Assembly (NCBI RefSeq): GCF_021202945.1
Contig: NZ_JAJOYR010000002.1
Coordinates: 670,112 to 734,111 of the forward strand
Source: Stenotrophomonas sp. SY1
GTDB taxonomy: Bacteria; Pseudomonadota; Gammaproteobacteria; Xanthomonadales; Xanthomonadaceae
DNA length: 64,000 nt
Direction: 5' to 3'
Below are positions 39,927 through 49,261 of this stretch, piece after piece. The position numbers and the translations under genes are program-made. The stretch's first letter is position 1. Each line of letters begins with the position of its first letter. The notes below the pieces were generated by a model that ran no database searches, was not told the DNA's origin, and saw only the letters and a program-made list of their open reading frames with translations.

Positions 39927-41159
39927 TCAACCACGCTTCAGGTCGATCGCCGGCAGGCGCGGCAACTCGCAGTCGAACGGCTTGGCATCCTTGCTGGGGT
40001 TCTTGTAGCCGCCGGGGCCATCGGCGTTGATCACGCCACTGACGTTGCGCAGGCAGATCTGCGGGCCAACCTTGACCCCGTCAACCAGGCGTTCCTTGTT
40101 GTAGTAGCCATCCCACAGCACGTCCGGGAAATTGCCGGTCAAACCAAACATCGCCACCTTCAGCGCCTTCAGGTCGAGCCCGTCCGGTGAGTCACCGCCG
40201 CCGGACAAGGTGTTGTTGTGCACGTAGATGCGCTCGGGGTACGGATCGAAGTTCGGCGATGCGCTGCTGTCCTTGTAGCCGGTGGAATACACGCTGGAGA
40301 TGATGATGTTGGTGGTGGCGTTGTCGCGCACCTCGTTGTCGAAGATCTCGATGTCATCGTTGGAGTTGATGACGATGCCCGACCCGGCCGGCACGCTGGC
40401 CACCGGCGTGCCCTTGGCGCCGAAGTTCTCGTGGTTGTTGGCGATGACCTTGTTGTTGAACACGCGGATGTTGGCGCCCTGCTGCGACAGGCCCGGCATG
40501 TTGAATACCAGGATGCCGCCGGTGTTGCCGGTGGCCACGTTGTCGTACACGTCGGCATTGCGGGTGTTTTCGACCTCGATGCCGGCCACGTTCCGCTCGG
40601 CCCGGCTGTTGCGCACGATCACGCCATCGGACTGGCCGACATAGATGCCGGCGTCGGACGCGGCGATGGAGATGGTGTTCTCGATCAGCACGTTCTTGGT
40701 CAGCACCGGGTAGATGCCGTAGGCGCCGTTCTTGGTGCTGGGACCGCCGGTCCATTGCACCTTGATGCCGCGGATGGTGATGTTCTCCGACTCGCTGATC
40801 TTCAGCCCGTCGCCCTTGGAGTCCTCGATGGTGAGGTCCTCGATGGTGAAGTTGTCACCGTTGACCAGCAGGCCTTCGGCGCCAGCCTTCTGGCCTTTGA
40901 AGCTCAGCACGGTCTTGTCCATGCCGGCACCCCGGATGGTGACCCCGTCGGCGCGCAGGCTCAGGCTGCGCTCGAATTGATGCCGCCCTGCGGGAATCTC
41001 GATCACATCGCCCGGCTTGGCATCGAGCAAGCGCTCCTGCAACGTGGCGGCAAAGGCGCCGTCAGCGGCCGCCACCGCCGGTGCCTGGGCCGCCTGTTTC
41101 TGGCAGCCACCCAACAACGCCAAACCGATCGGAACCGCCAAGATGATGCTGCGTTGCAT
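39927..41159 (-). CDS. Parallel beta-helix repeat lipoprotein, partner of the diheme cytochrome
   Basis: The 410-aa protein starts MQRSIILAVPIGLALLGGCQK with a lipobox (LLGGC). GGAG seven bases upstream fixes the start, and the longer frame upstream is not used. The middle (residues ~40-330) is a run of beta-helix turns: NITIRGI, NVLIENTIS, GVIVRNSRAE, ADVYDNVATGN, IRVFNNKVIANN, IEIFDNEVRDN, IYVHNN. Such right-handed helices bind or cleave polysaccharides or scaffold other proteins; no lyase active site is evident. Exported with the diheme cytochrome, it forms the known but uncharacterised pair. It is first in the operon. Confidence 0.88.
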   Translation of the reverse strand: MQRSIILAVPIGLALLGGCQKQAAQAPAVAAADGAFAATLQERLLDAKPGDVIEIPAGRHQFERSLSLRADGVTIRGAGMDKTVLSFKGQKAGAEGLLVNGDNFTIEDLTIEDSKGDGLKISESENITIRGIKVQWTGGPSTKNGAYGIYPVLTKNVLIENTISIAASDAGIYVGQSDGVIVRNSRAERNVAGIEVENTRNADVYDNVATGNTGGILVFNMPGLSQQGANIRVFNNKVIANNHENFGAKGTPVASVPAGSGIVINSNDDIEIFDNEVRDNATTNIIISSVYSTGYKDSSASPNFDPYPERIYVHNNTLSGGGDSPDGLDLKALKVAMFGLTGNFPDVLWDGYYNKERLVDGVKVGPQICLRNVSGVINADGPGGYKNPSKDAKPFDCELPRLPAIDLKRG

Positions 41160-41277
41160 GAATCCGCTCCATACGCCCCCAGATGTAGCGTGCAGTCTGA
41201 GCTTCAGGAAGTGTTCACGCGAAGGGCAGGAACGGCATACTACGGGGGGCAGAGCGGACAAGCTGGAGGGAGCTTAG

Positions 41278-42321
41278 ATGCATCGCAAGACCATTGGCGG
41301 CGACCGTCTGGCCGTGGCCAACGTGCCAACCAACATGCTTTGCGGCCTGCTGCTGCTGGGCAGCGAGCTGGGCGTGAGCACCGACGGATGGCTGGCCGGG
41401 CTGCATCTGAGTGCCGAACAGCTCAACGATCCACTCACCCGCATCTCCTACCGGCAGGCCATCGAGGTCATCCGTCGCGCCCTGCCGACCCTGCCCATCG
41501 ATGCGGTCGGCCTGGCCATGGGCGGCAACCAGAACGGTGGCAACTTCGGCCTGCTCGGGCTGGCGATGAAGACCGCGCGCAACTTTGGCGATGCGGTGCG
41601 TATCGGCCTGGACTACCAGCGCAACCTTGGCCCGTTGATGGCATTGGCCCTGGAAGACCATGGCGGCCCCACCCTGGCCATCGTCGCGACCACGCCGGAA
41701 CAAGCCAACGATCTGCTGCCATTCCTGTGCGAGGAGATGTTCTCCAGCGTGCTGATGCTGGGCCGCGAACTGGCCGGCAGCGCGTTCAGTCCGTTGCGTC
41801 TGGAGCTGGGCTATCCGGCACCCGCGCATGCGGACAAATACCGCGAGCTGTTCGGTTGCGAGGTCCGCTTCGATCAGCCGCGTCACGCCATGGTGCTGGA
41901 GCGTCACTGGATGCAGCTGCCGTTCGCCAGCTACAACCCGGTGACTTCACAACAGGCGCTGTCGCTGTGCCGGGCACAACTGGCCACGCTGTCAATGCGC
42001 GGCGAAACCACTGCGGCGGTGGAGCGACTGCTGCGCCCCAACCTGCGCGACAACCCGCAGATGAGCGAAGTCGCGCTTGCGTTGCACCTGAGCGAACGCA
42101 CCTTGCGCCGGCAGTTGTCTGAAGAGGAAACCAGCTTCAGCGAAGTACATGACCGCCTGCGCACCGAATATGCGCTGGAGTTGCTGCAGAACCCGGCGCT
42201 GGACATCGCCGCCATCGGCGGCCAGCTGGGTTTCAATGATGCGCGTGAGTTCCGTCGCGCATTCAAGCGATGGACCGGGCAGACGCCGAGCGAAACCCGG
42301 CGTCACCTTATCCAGTGTTGA
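41278..42321 (+). CDS. AraC-family transcriptional regulator (Arabinose_bd-type N-terminus)
   Basis: The 347-aa protein has an N-terminal ligand-sensing region (residues ~20-200) of the type found in OruR/ArgR-like AraC regulators. Its C-terminal double helix-turn-helix (MSEVALALHLSERTLRRQL near 260-278 and IAAIGGQLGFNDAREFRRAF near 310-330) ends in TPSETRRHL. GGAGGG lies seven bases before the ATG. It is divergent from the beta-helix/cytochrome/TonB-receptor operon with a 118-bp gap and probably controls it. Its stop codon directly abuts that of ridA, in the opposite direction. Confidence 0.9.
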   Translation: MHRKTIGGDRLAVANVPTNMLCGLLLLGSELGVSTDGWLAGLHLSAEQLNDPLTRISYRQAIEVIRRALPTLPIDAVGLAMGGNQNGGNFGLLGLAMKTARNFGDAVRIGLDYQRNLGPLMALALEDHGGPTLAIVATTPEQANDLLPFLCEEMFSSVLMLGRELAGSAFSPLRLELGYPAPAHADKYRELFGCEVRFDQPRHAMVLERHWMQLPFASYNPVTSQQALSLCRAQLATLSMRGETTAAVERLLRPNLRDNPQMSEVALALHLSERTLRRQLSEEETSFSEVHDRLRTEYALELLQNPALDIAAIGGQLGFNDAREFRRAFKRWTGQTPSETRRHLIQC

Positions 42322-42705
<384 letters not shown>

Positions 42706-42783
42706 GGACAGCTCCACTGTGAAGAAAGGTTGGCCATTGTAGCGTCCGCACCTTTGCGCGCACCTGACCGTCCCGGGCCGCGC

Positions 42784-42884
42784 TGGACAAAACTTCGCCA
42801 CCTGCCGTGAAGCCTTGGCCTGCAAGGGCTGCCGAGGCTTATCCACATCTTGTGCCGGCAACAGGACACAAGCGATGTGGATAG
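42784..42884. repeat. DnaA-box repeat, copy A
   Basis: A sequence starting TGGACAAAAC carries TTATCCACA (42839-42847, a perfect E. coli-type DnaA box) and the inverted TGTGGATAG (42876-42884, one mismatch). The outer span is 46 bp. Copies B and C have the same layout. It lies between ridA and the nitrobindin-like gene. Confidence 0.85.
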
Positions 42885-42907
42885 CCGGGTTTTCCATCCA
42901 CAGGAGC

Positions 42908-43008
42908 TGGACAAAATATCACCAGCTTTTGCAGAACCATGCAGCACAAGGGCTGCGCGAGCTTATCCACAACTTGTGTAGGCAGCAGGCCACAACCGGT
43001 GGGGATAA
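42908..43008. repeat. DnaA-box repeat, copy B
   Basis: The second copy starts TGGACAAAATAT, with TTATCCACA at 42963-42971 and the inverted TGGGGATAA at 43000-43008, again a 46-bp span. A CACAAG/CTTGTG inverted repeat flanks the first box. The 42706-43106 gap holds copies A and B and the terminator below. Confidence 0.85.
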
Positions 43009-43021
43009 ACCGCTGCTGCCG

Positions 43022-43065
43022 AAAAACCGGCCCTTTCCCGGCAGCAGACTGCCGGGAAGGCCCGG
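43022..43065 (-). terminator. Terminator after the nitrobindin-like gene
   Basis: On the minus strand the arms CCGGGCCTTCCCGGCAG and CTGCCGGGAAAGGGCCGG form a long stem with a small bulge, followed by TTTTTC. It lies about 42 bp after the stop of the upstream gene. Confidence 0.75.
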
Positions 43066-43106
43066 TCGAGCGCAGGCATGTCCGGCAGCGCCCGCGTGAC
43101 GCCGTC

Positions 43107-43751
43107 CTAGCCCACCGATGCCGCTTCGCGCGCGGTCGGGTTCGGCACCGGCTCGCCCACCTTCCTCATGGTGTTGCGGTCGGTATGTGCGAATGGCTCG
43201 GTCCTGTCAGGGATGACCAGCACCGTTTCCTGCTCGTAGGACCAGGTGCCGTCATCGTTGATGGTCACGTGGATGTCGTAGCTCTCAGTGCGGAAGGCAT
43301 GCTCAAGGAATGGATTGGAGCTGATGCCGTTGGTCAGCGACCCGCGCTCGGCGCGCAGATGGAAGCTCCTGGCATCGGCGCTGGCCTTGCCCACCGCCAT
43401 CGCGGTCTGCCCGCGCGGGATCGTCAGGGTCTGGATGATGTTGCCCGTGGCCGGTTCCCACAGCCAATACCCGACCTGGTCGTGGAAAGTCTCCACCTCG
43501 CCCGGCTTGACGATGCGGGTGTGATAACGCAATCCGTAGAACAACTGCGGGCCGTTGGGTTGCGCATCGATCGGATGCAACTCGATGCGCTCGATGAAGA
43601 CCTGGCGCTCCGGACCGTCGGCCTTGGGGTTCACATCCACGCCACGCTCACCCACCCAGATACCCGCCATCGCGGCCAGCGGGCCGAGGTTGGCCAGCGT
43701 GTTGGGGTCGGAGGTCGGTTCGGTATAGATGTCCTGCGGAAACGTGGTCAT
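43107..43751 (-). CDS. Nitrobindin-like / heme-binding beta-barrel domain protein
   Basis: The 214-aa protein (MTTFPQDIYTEPTSDPN) shows the nitrobindin/THAP4-C-terminal-type beta-barrel pattern: LAAMAGIWVGERGVDVNPK near residues 25-45, then ELHPIDAQPNGPQLFYGLRYHTRI, and VETFHDQVGYWLWEPATGNI near 100. Related proteins bind ferric heme or fatty-acid-like ligands; the histidine ligand cannot be assigned by eye. The frame is open upstream to 43895, but that part is only read through repeat copy C, so I use the ATG at 43751. It is flanked by DnaA-box repeats and lies between ridA and spoT. Confidence 0.8.
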   Translation of the reverse strand: MTTFPQDIYTEPTSDPNTLANLGPLAAMAGIWVGERGVDVNPKADGPERQVFIERIELHPIDAQPNGPQLFYGLRYHTRIVKPGEVETFHDQVGYWLWEPATGNIIQTLTIPRGQTAMAVGKASADARSFHLRAERGSLTNGISSNPFLEHAFRTESYDIHVTINDDGTWSYEQETVLVIPDRTEPFAHTDRNTMRKVGEPVPNPTAREAASVG

Positions 43752-43832
43752 GGCTGCACTGCCTGTGGGGTCAACCCACTTATGGTACGCAGAACCCGCC
43801 CTGCGCTCCCCCTGCAGTGGTCCACGGCAATG

Positions 43833-43933
43833 TGGACAAAATATGACCAGCTCTCGCAGAGCCCCGCCGCACAAGGGCTGTGCGGGCTTATCCACAACTT
43901 GTGTAGCCAGCAGGGCACAGCCTGTGGGGATAA
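43833..43933. repeat. DnaA-box repeat, copy C
   Basis: The third copy has TTATCCACA at 43888-43896 and the inverted TGGGGATAA at 43925-43933, with the same 46-bp span and 55-bp distance from the TGGACAAA start. The 43752-44065 gap holds this copy and the GTAG palindromes that follow it. Confidence 0.85.
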
Positions 43934-43942
43934 ACCGCTCGC

Positions 43943-44058
43943 GTAGCGCCGAGCCATGTCCGGCGTCCGGGTCGCCTGGAAAACCCGCTGCCGAGCATGG
44001 CTCGGCGCTACGGATGTATTTCCGGAATCTCCGCTTGCCGAGCGTAGCTCGGCACTAC
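43943..44058. repeat. Three SMAG-like GTAG palindromes
   Basis: Copies at 43943-43964 (GTAG at the left), 43990-44012 and 44036-44058 (CTAC at the right). Each has a stem of the CCGAGC..GCTCGG type. They match the SMAG (Stenotrophomonas maltophilia GTAG) class of extragenic palindromes. A fourth single copy is at 47510. Confidence 0.8.
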
Positions 44059-44065
44059 GTTGCGC

Positions 44066-46225
44066 TTACTGCCGGCGCACCGCCTGCACCACCTGCAGCC
44101 TGCGCAGGCGTCGCATCACTTCGGCCAGATGGTTGCGGTCACGCACCTGGATGTTGAAACACAGCACCGCCGCATTGAGATCGCGGTCCAGGTAATCGAC
44201 ACGCTCGATGTTGGAATGGCTTTGCGCGATGGCTGCCGCCAGCTGCGCCAGCACACCGGTGCCGTTCTCCACTTCCACTACCAGCGCGGTGTCGTAATCA
44301 CCAACCACGCTGGTATCCCAGCCTATCGGTACCCAGCGGTCCGGCGTCTTGCGCAGCTCGGCCAGGTTCGGACAGTCCATGCGATGCACCACGATGCCCT
44401 TGCCGGCGGTGTGGTAACCCATGATATCGTCACCGGGAATGGGCTGGCAGCAATTGGCGAAGCTGACCACACCGCGCTCGCTGCCGTTGATCAGGATCTT
44501 CTCCTGCAAACGCCCGGACATGTTGCTGCCACGCAGCTCGGCGTGGGCCATCAACGCCTGCGCGGCCTGTGTCGGCATCCAGTTGCCCAGCGCCACATCG
44601 GCCAGGAAGGCTTCCAGGCGCGGATAACGGTGTTCGTTGAGGAAAGCATCCAGGCGGCCCTTGGGCAACCGCTCGATGGAGCTGTCCATCGCCTCCAGCG
44701 CGCGGTCCAGCATGCTGTGCCCCAGTTGCACCGCGTCCTCGTGCTCCAGCTGTTTGAGCTGGTGGCGGATGGCGGTACGTGCCTTGCTGCTGACCACGAA
44801 TTCCAGCCACTGCGGCTTGGGCGAGGCCGAGCGCGCGGTGATGATTTCCACCGTCTGCCCACTGACCAGGCGCGTGCGCAACGGCACCAGTTTCTTGTCC
44901 ACGCGCGAGGCCACCGCGCGGTTGCCCACGTCGGTATGCACCGCATAGGCGAAGTCCAGCGCGGTGGAGTTGCGCGGCAATGCCAGGATCTTGCCCTTGG
45001 GCGTGAACAGGTAGACCTCGTCCGGGAACAGATCAACCTTGACGTTGTCCAGGAACTCCAGCGACGAGCCAGCGGTGCGCTGAGAGTCGATCAGATCCAC
45101 GATCCACGCATGCGCGCGGCTCTGTGCGCTGTTGGGCGTGTCGCCGCCGAACTTGTAGGTCCAGTGCGCGGCCACGCCGCGTTCGGCGATCAGGTCCATT
45201 TCCTCGGTGCGGATCTGCACTTCGATCGGCGAGCCGTACGGCCCGAACAAGACCGTGTGCAGCGACTGGTAACCGTTGGCCTTGGGAATGGCGATGAAAT
45301 CACGGAAGCGCCCGTCCAGCGGTTTGAACGCGGCATGCACCGCACCCAGCGCGTGGTAACAGTTGGGCACGTTGCGCACCACCAGGCGGAAGCCGAAGAC
45401 ATCCATCACCTGGTCGAAGCTTTTGTTCTCCTCGTGCATCTTGGTGTAGATGCTCCAGGGCGTCTTGATGCGGCTGATCAGCCGATGCTCTAGCCCTTCG
45501 CGCGCAAGCCGCTGCGACAACTGCACTTCCACCTGCGCCATCGCCTCGCGGCGGACCACCGGCTGGCTGCGGATGTGTTTTTCGAGGATGGCGTGGCGCC
45601 ACGGATACAGCGCGCGGAAGCCCAGGTTCTGCAACTCGGACTTGATCAGGTTCATGCCCAGGCGCTGGGCGATGGGCGCGTAGATATCCAGCGTCTCCAT
45701 CGCGATGCGGCGCCGTGCCTCGGCGCTCTGCGCGCCCAGCGTGCGCATGTTGTGCAGGCGGTCGGCCAGCTTGATCATGATCACGCGCAGGTCCCGCGAC
45801 ATGGCCAGCAGCATCTTGCGGAAACTCTCCGCCGCCGCTTCCTGGCGGTCGCGGAACTTGAGCTTGTCCAGCTTGGTGACGCCATCGACCAGATCGGCCA
45901 CGGTCGAGCCGAATTCGCCAGCCAGTTCCTCACGGGTCAGCGGCGTGTCTTCGATGGTGTCGTGCAGGATCGCGGCGATCAGTGCTTCCACGTCCAGGCC
46001 AAGCTCGGCCAGGATGCGCGCCACGGCGACCGGATGGGTGATGTAGGGCTCGCCCGACTTGCGGGTCTGGCCGGCATGGGCGCCGGCGCCCACTTCCCAG
46101 GCGCGACGCAGCAGCGGCAGCTGCTCGGCGGGCAGGTAGCTGGCTGCGCGTTCGAGTTGGAGTACGTAGTCAGGTACCGCCCCGCCCGCGGGCGTGGCTA
46201 CCTGGGCGGTGGGGCCTGGGTTCAT
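44066..46225 (-). CDS. spoT: Bifunctional (p)ppGpp synthase/hydrolase SpoT
   Basis: This enzyme makes and degrades (p)ppGpp. The 719-aa protein has the HD hydrolase domain intact (ILHDTIEDT near 80, KLADRLHNMRTL near 150). In the synthetase domain I see RIKTPWSIYTKMHEE near 255, FRDFIAIPKANGYQSLHT near 305 and EVQIRT near 335. TGS and C-terminal ACT domains follow. Both activities should therefore be present. It follows rpoZ by 108 nt, the standard gmk-rpoZ-spoT order. Confidence 0.97.
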   Translation of the reverse strand: MNPGPTAQVATPAGGAVPDYVLQLERAASYLPAEQLPLLRRAWEVGAGAHAGQTRKSGEPYITHPVAVARILAELGLDVEALIAAILHDTIEDTPLTREELAGEFGSTVADLVDGVTKLDKLKFRDRQEAAAESFRKMLLAMSRDLRVIMIKLADRLHNMRTLGAQSAEARRRIAMETLDIYAPIAQRLGMNLIKSELQNLGFRALYPWRHAILEKHIRSQPVVRREAMAQVEVQLSQRLAREGLEHRLISRIKTPWSIYTKMHEENKSFDQVMDVFGFRLVVRNVPNCYHALGAVHAAFKPLDGRFRDFIAIPKANGYQSLHTVLFGPYGSPIEVQIRTEEMDLIAERGVAAHWTYKFGGDTPNSAQSRAHAWIVDLIDSQRTAGSSLEFLDNVKVDLFPDEVYLFTPKGKILALPRNSTALDFAYAVHTDVGNRAVASRVDKKLVPLRTRLVSGQTVEIITARSASPKPQWLEFVVSSKARTAIRHQLKQLEHEDAVQLGHSMLDRALEAMDSSIERLPKGRLDAFLNEHRYPRLEAFLADVALGNWMPTQAAQALMAHAELRGSNMSGRLQEKILINGSERGVVSFANCCQPIPGDDIMGYHTAGKGIVVHRMDCPNLAELRKTPDRWVPIGWDTSVVGDYDTALVVEVENGTGVLAQLAAAIAQSHSNIERVDYLDRDLNAAVLCFNIQVRDRNHLAEVMRRLRRLQVVQAVRRQ

Positions 46226-46273
46226 GCCGGAAGACTATGCCAGCGCGCGTACTTCGGCAAACCCCAAAACGCA

Positions 46274-46300
46274 GAACAGCCCGCACGTGGCGGGCTGTTC
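46274..46300 (-). terminator. Hairpin between rpoZ and spoT
   Basis: GAACAGCCCGC and GCGGGCTGTTC form an 11-bp stem, and a TGCGTTTTGG stretch follows on the minus strand. It may weaken read-through from rpoZ into spoT; in E. coli the two are co-transcribed. Confidence 0.45.
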
Positions 46301-46333
46301 CATTGCTTGCAGCGATGTGTCCGATCGAACCGA

Positions 46334-46633
46334 TCAATCGTCGTTCTTGGACATGTCTTCGTCGGCGACCACTTCGGCAGCGGCCCATTCCAGCGCTTCA
46401 CGCTCCACGCGCTCACGCTCGGCCTTCTCGACTTCCTCGATCAGCTCGTTGTCGATCTTGCGGGCGGCGATTTCGCGCAGCGCCAGCACGGTCGGCTTGT
46501 CCTCGGTCTCGCTGTTGTCGATCGTCGCCTGGACACCATTGGCCAGCTGACGGGCGCGCTTGGACGCCATCATGACCAGCTCGAAACGGTTGTTAACGAC
46601 TTCCAGGCAATCTTCTACGGTAATGCGGGCCAT
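46334..46633 (-). CDS. rpoZ: RNA polymerase omega subunit
   Basis: Omega stabilises the beta' subunit and forms one (p)ppGpp site. The 99-aa protein begins [20 protein letters not shown], with [10 protein letters not shown] near 50, and ends in an acidic tail. It lies between gmk and spoT. Confidence 0.97.
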   Translation of the reverse strand: MARITVEDCLEVVNNRFELVMMASKRARQLANGVQATIDNSETEDKPTVLALREIAARKIDNELIEEVEKAERERVEREALEWAAAEVVADEDMSKNDD

Positions 46634-46743
46634 GCGGGCTCCCGGCGACCGTGCGGCCGCTCGAACGAATGAGGGAAAGGGGACGGATTGTAGGGGTCAG
46701 GCGGGTCCTAAATCAAGCCGACGCCTGAACAGCCCCTTGTGAA

Positions 46744-47376
46744 TCAATCGGTTGCTTGGTTTTCGGGGGCCAGCAGCGAGGCGATCAGCTGGGCATGACG
46801 CGCCTGCTGGGGCTCCCGACGCAGGCGGCTGGCGCGGAAAATGGAGCACATCTCGTCCACCGCGGTGTCGAAATCCTCATTGACGATGACGTAGTCGAAC
46901 TCGTGGTAATGCAGCATTTCCTCGCGGGCGGCAGCCAGGCGCTGGGCCATCACCGCTTCGCTGTCCTGGCCGCGCTTGCGCATGCGCTCGTCCAGCGCCT
47001 GCCGTGACGGCGGCAGGATGAAGACGCTGACCGCACCGGGCACCTTGTCGCGCACCTGGCGCGCGCCCTGCCAGTCGATCTCCAGCAGCACGTCCTTGCC
47101 AGCGGCCAGCTGCGGCTCGACCGACTGCCGGGCGGTGCCCTTCCAGTCGCCGTGCACCAGGGCGTGCTCGAAGAAGTCGCCAGCGGCGATCATCTGCTCG
47201 AACTCGGCGGCCGGTACGAAGTGATAGTGCTTGCCGTTCTCCTCGCCCGGACGCATGGCCCGCGAGGTGAAGGAAATGGACAGGGAAATATGCGGATCGC
47301 GCGCCAGCGTAGCGTTGACGATGCTGCTTTTGCCGGCGCCGGAGGGGGCGGCGACGATATAGAGGGTGCCACGCAT
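46744..47376 (-). CDS. gmk: Guanylate kinase
   Basis: Guanylate kinase converts GMP to GDP. The 210-aa protein starts MRGTLYIVAAPSGAGKSSIV with the P-loop PSGAGKS near residues 11-17. The GMP-binding TSRAMRPGEENGKHYHF lies near 37-53, and EIDWQGARQV near 102. The start is chosen at the ATG ending 47376; an upstream ATG would add residues not typical of the family, and neither start has a strong ribosome-binding site. Confidence 0.95.
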   Translation of the reverse strand: MRGTLYIVAAPSGAGKSSIVNATLARDPHISLSISFTSRAMRPGEENGKHYHFVPAAEFEQMIAAGDFFEHALVHGDWKGTARQSVEPQLAAGKDVLLEIDWQGARQVRDKVPGAVSVFILPPSRQALDERMRKRGQDSEAVMAQRLAAAREEMLHYHEFDYVIVNEDFDTAVDEMCSIFRASRLRREPQQARHAQLIASLLAPENQATD

Positions 47377-47509
47377 CAAGGTGGGCCAGCGTCTGAAGTG
47401 GCCCGGCATTGTAACGGCGCGGGCCAATCCGTGCCGAGCGGGTTGTTCACGGGTGGCCTGGCGGCAGAGCGCAGCCATGCTGCGCCGGGGCGTTGCCAGT
47501 GAAGCCCCT

Positions 47510-47531
47510 GCCGAGCATGGCTCGGCACTAC
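47510..47531. repeat. SMAG-like GTAG palindrome
   Basis: A single copy, CTAC at the right end, with the CCGAGC..GCTCGG stem, between gmk and yicC. Confidence 0.75.
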
Positions 47532-47560
47532 CGGGGGCATGGTCGATGCCCCCGTGCCGC

Positions 47561-48421
47561 TTACTCGATGTTCTGCACCTGCTCGCGGATCTGGTCGATC
47601 AGCACTTTCAGCTCCACCGAGGCGTTGGAGGTGCGCGCGTCCACCGACTTGGAGCCCAGCGTGTTGGACTCGCGATTGAACTCCTGCAGCAGGAAATCCA
47701 GGCGGCGGCCGACCGGCTCGCGCTGCTTGAGCACACGGCGGATTTCGCTGATGTGGCTGGACAGGCGATCCAGCTCCTCGTCCACGTCCAGCTTCTGCAG
47801 CCACATCACCAGTTCCTGCTCGGCGCGGCCCGGGTCGACCGGGTGCGGCAGGTCGGCCAGGCGTGCGGCCAGCTTGGCGCGCTGGCCTTCACGGATCAGC
47901 GGAATCAGCTCACGCACTTCGGCAGCGATGCGCTCGATGCCGTCCACACGCTCGCTGATGGCGGTGGCCAGCTTGTCGCCTTCACGCTCGCGGGCCTGCA
48001 CGAAGCCGTCGATGACTTCGTCCAGCAGCGCCATGGCCTCGGCCTGCAATGCGGCAGCGTCGGTCGCCTCGGTGCGCAGCACGCCCGGGTACTGCAGCAG
48101 CTCGGTGAACTCCACCCGCATGCCGGGGAAACGCGAATGCAGACGCAGCGCCAGATCACCCAACTGCTCCACCAGCGCTTCGTTCACATTCAGCGAGGCC
48201 GCCGCTTCGGGCACACGCAGGCGCATGACCAGATCCAGCTTGCCACGGCTGATCCGCCCGGAAACCCGCTCGCGCAGCTGCGGTTCGAGCGCGCGCAGCT
48301 CTTCCGGCAGCCGTACCCCCACTTCAAGGAAACGGTGGTTGACCGAGCGCATCTCGCAGCCGAGGGTGCCCCAGGGCGTGACACGTTCGCCGCCTGCGTA
48401 GGCGGTCATGCTTCGAATCAT
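47561..48421 (-). CDS. yicC: YicC family endoribonuclease
   Basis: The 286-aa protein begins MIRSMTAYAGGERVTPWG and contains the family's EMRSVNHRFLEVGVRLPEEL near 22-41. It ends in the conserved LLQEFNRESNTLGSKS region and LIDQIREQVQNIE. YicC proteins have been described as RNases. The ATG ending at 48421 follows a 111-bp divergent gap from rph. It lies upstream of gmk, as in many Gram-negatives. Confidence 0.93.
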   Translation of the reverse strand: MIRSMTAYAGGERVTPWGTLGCEMRSVNHRFLEVGVRLPEELRALEPQLRERVSGRISRGKLDLVMRLRVPEAAASLNVNEALVEQLGDLALRLHSRFPGMRVEFTELLQYPGVLRTEATDAAALQAEAMALLDEVIDGFVQAREREGDKLATAISERVDGIERIAAEVRELIPLIREGQRAKLAARLADLPHPVDPGRAEQELVMWLQKLDVDEELDRLSSHISEIRRVLKQREPVGRRLDFLLQEFNRESNTLGSKSVDARTSNASVELKVLIDQIREQVQNIE

Positions 48422-48532
48422 GTGGATTTCCGGTGCGTTGCAAAGGGCGAATGGTACCCTAGGCGCCCCCGGACGCCGGTGCATAGACCGCCCGGACGCC
48501 CCACTTGAAGCTCTTCGCAATCCGGACTTTTC

Positions 48533-49257
<725 letters not shown>

Positions 49258-49261
<4 letters not shown>

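Noticed and set aside
43752..43895. N-terminal extension of the nitrobindin-like protein
   Set aside because: The frame is open to 43895, but it only reads through DnaA-box repeat copy C, and the family-like part begins at the ATG at 43751.
42784..43933. Replication origin
   Set aside because: Perfect DnaA boxes are present, but there is no AT-rich unwinding region and no dnaA, dnaN, recF, gyrB or rpmH next to them. They are paired repeats scattered around one gene.
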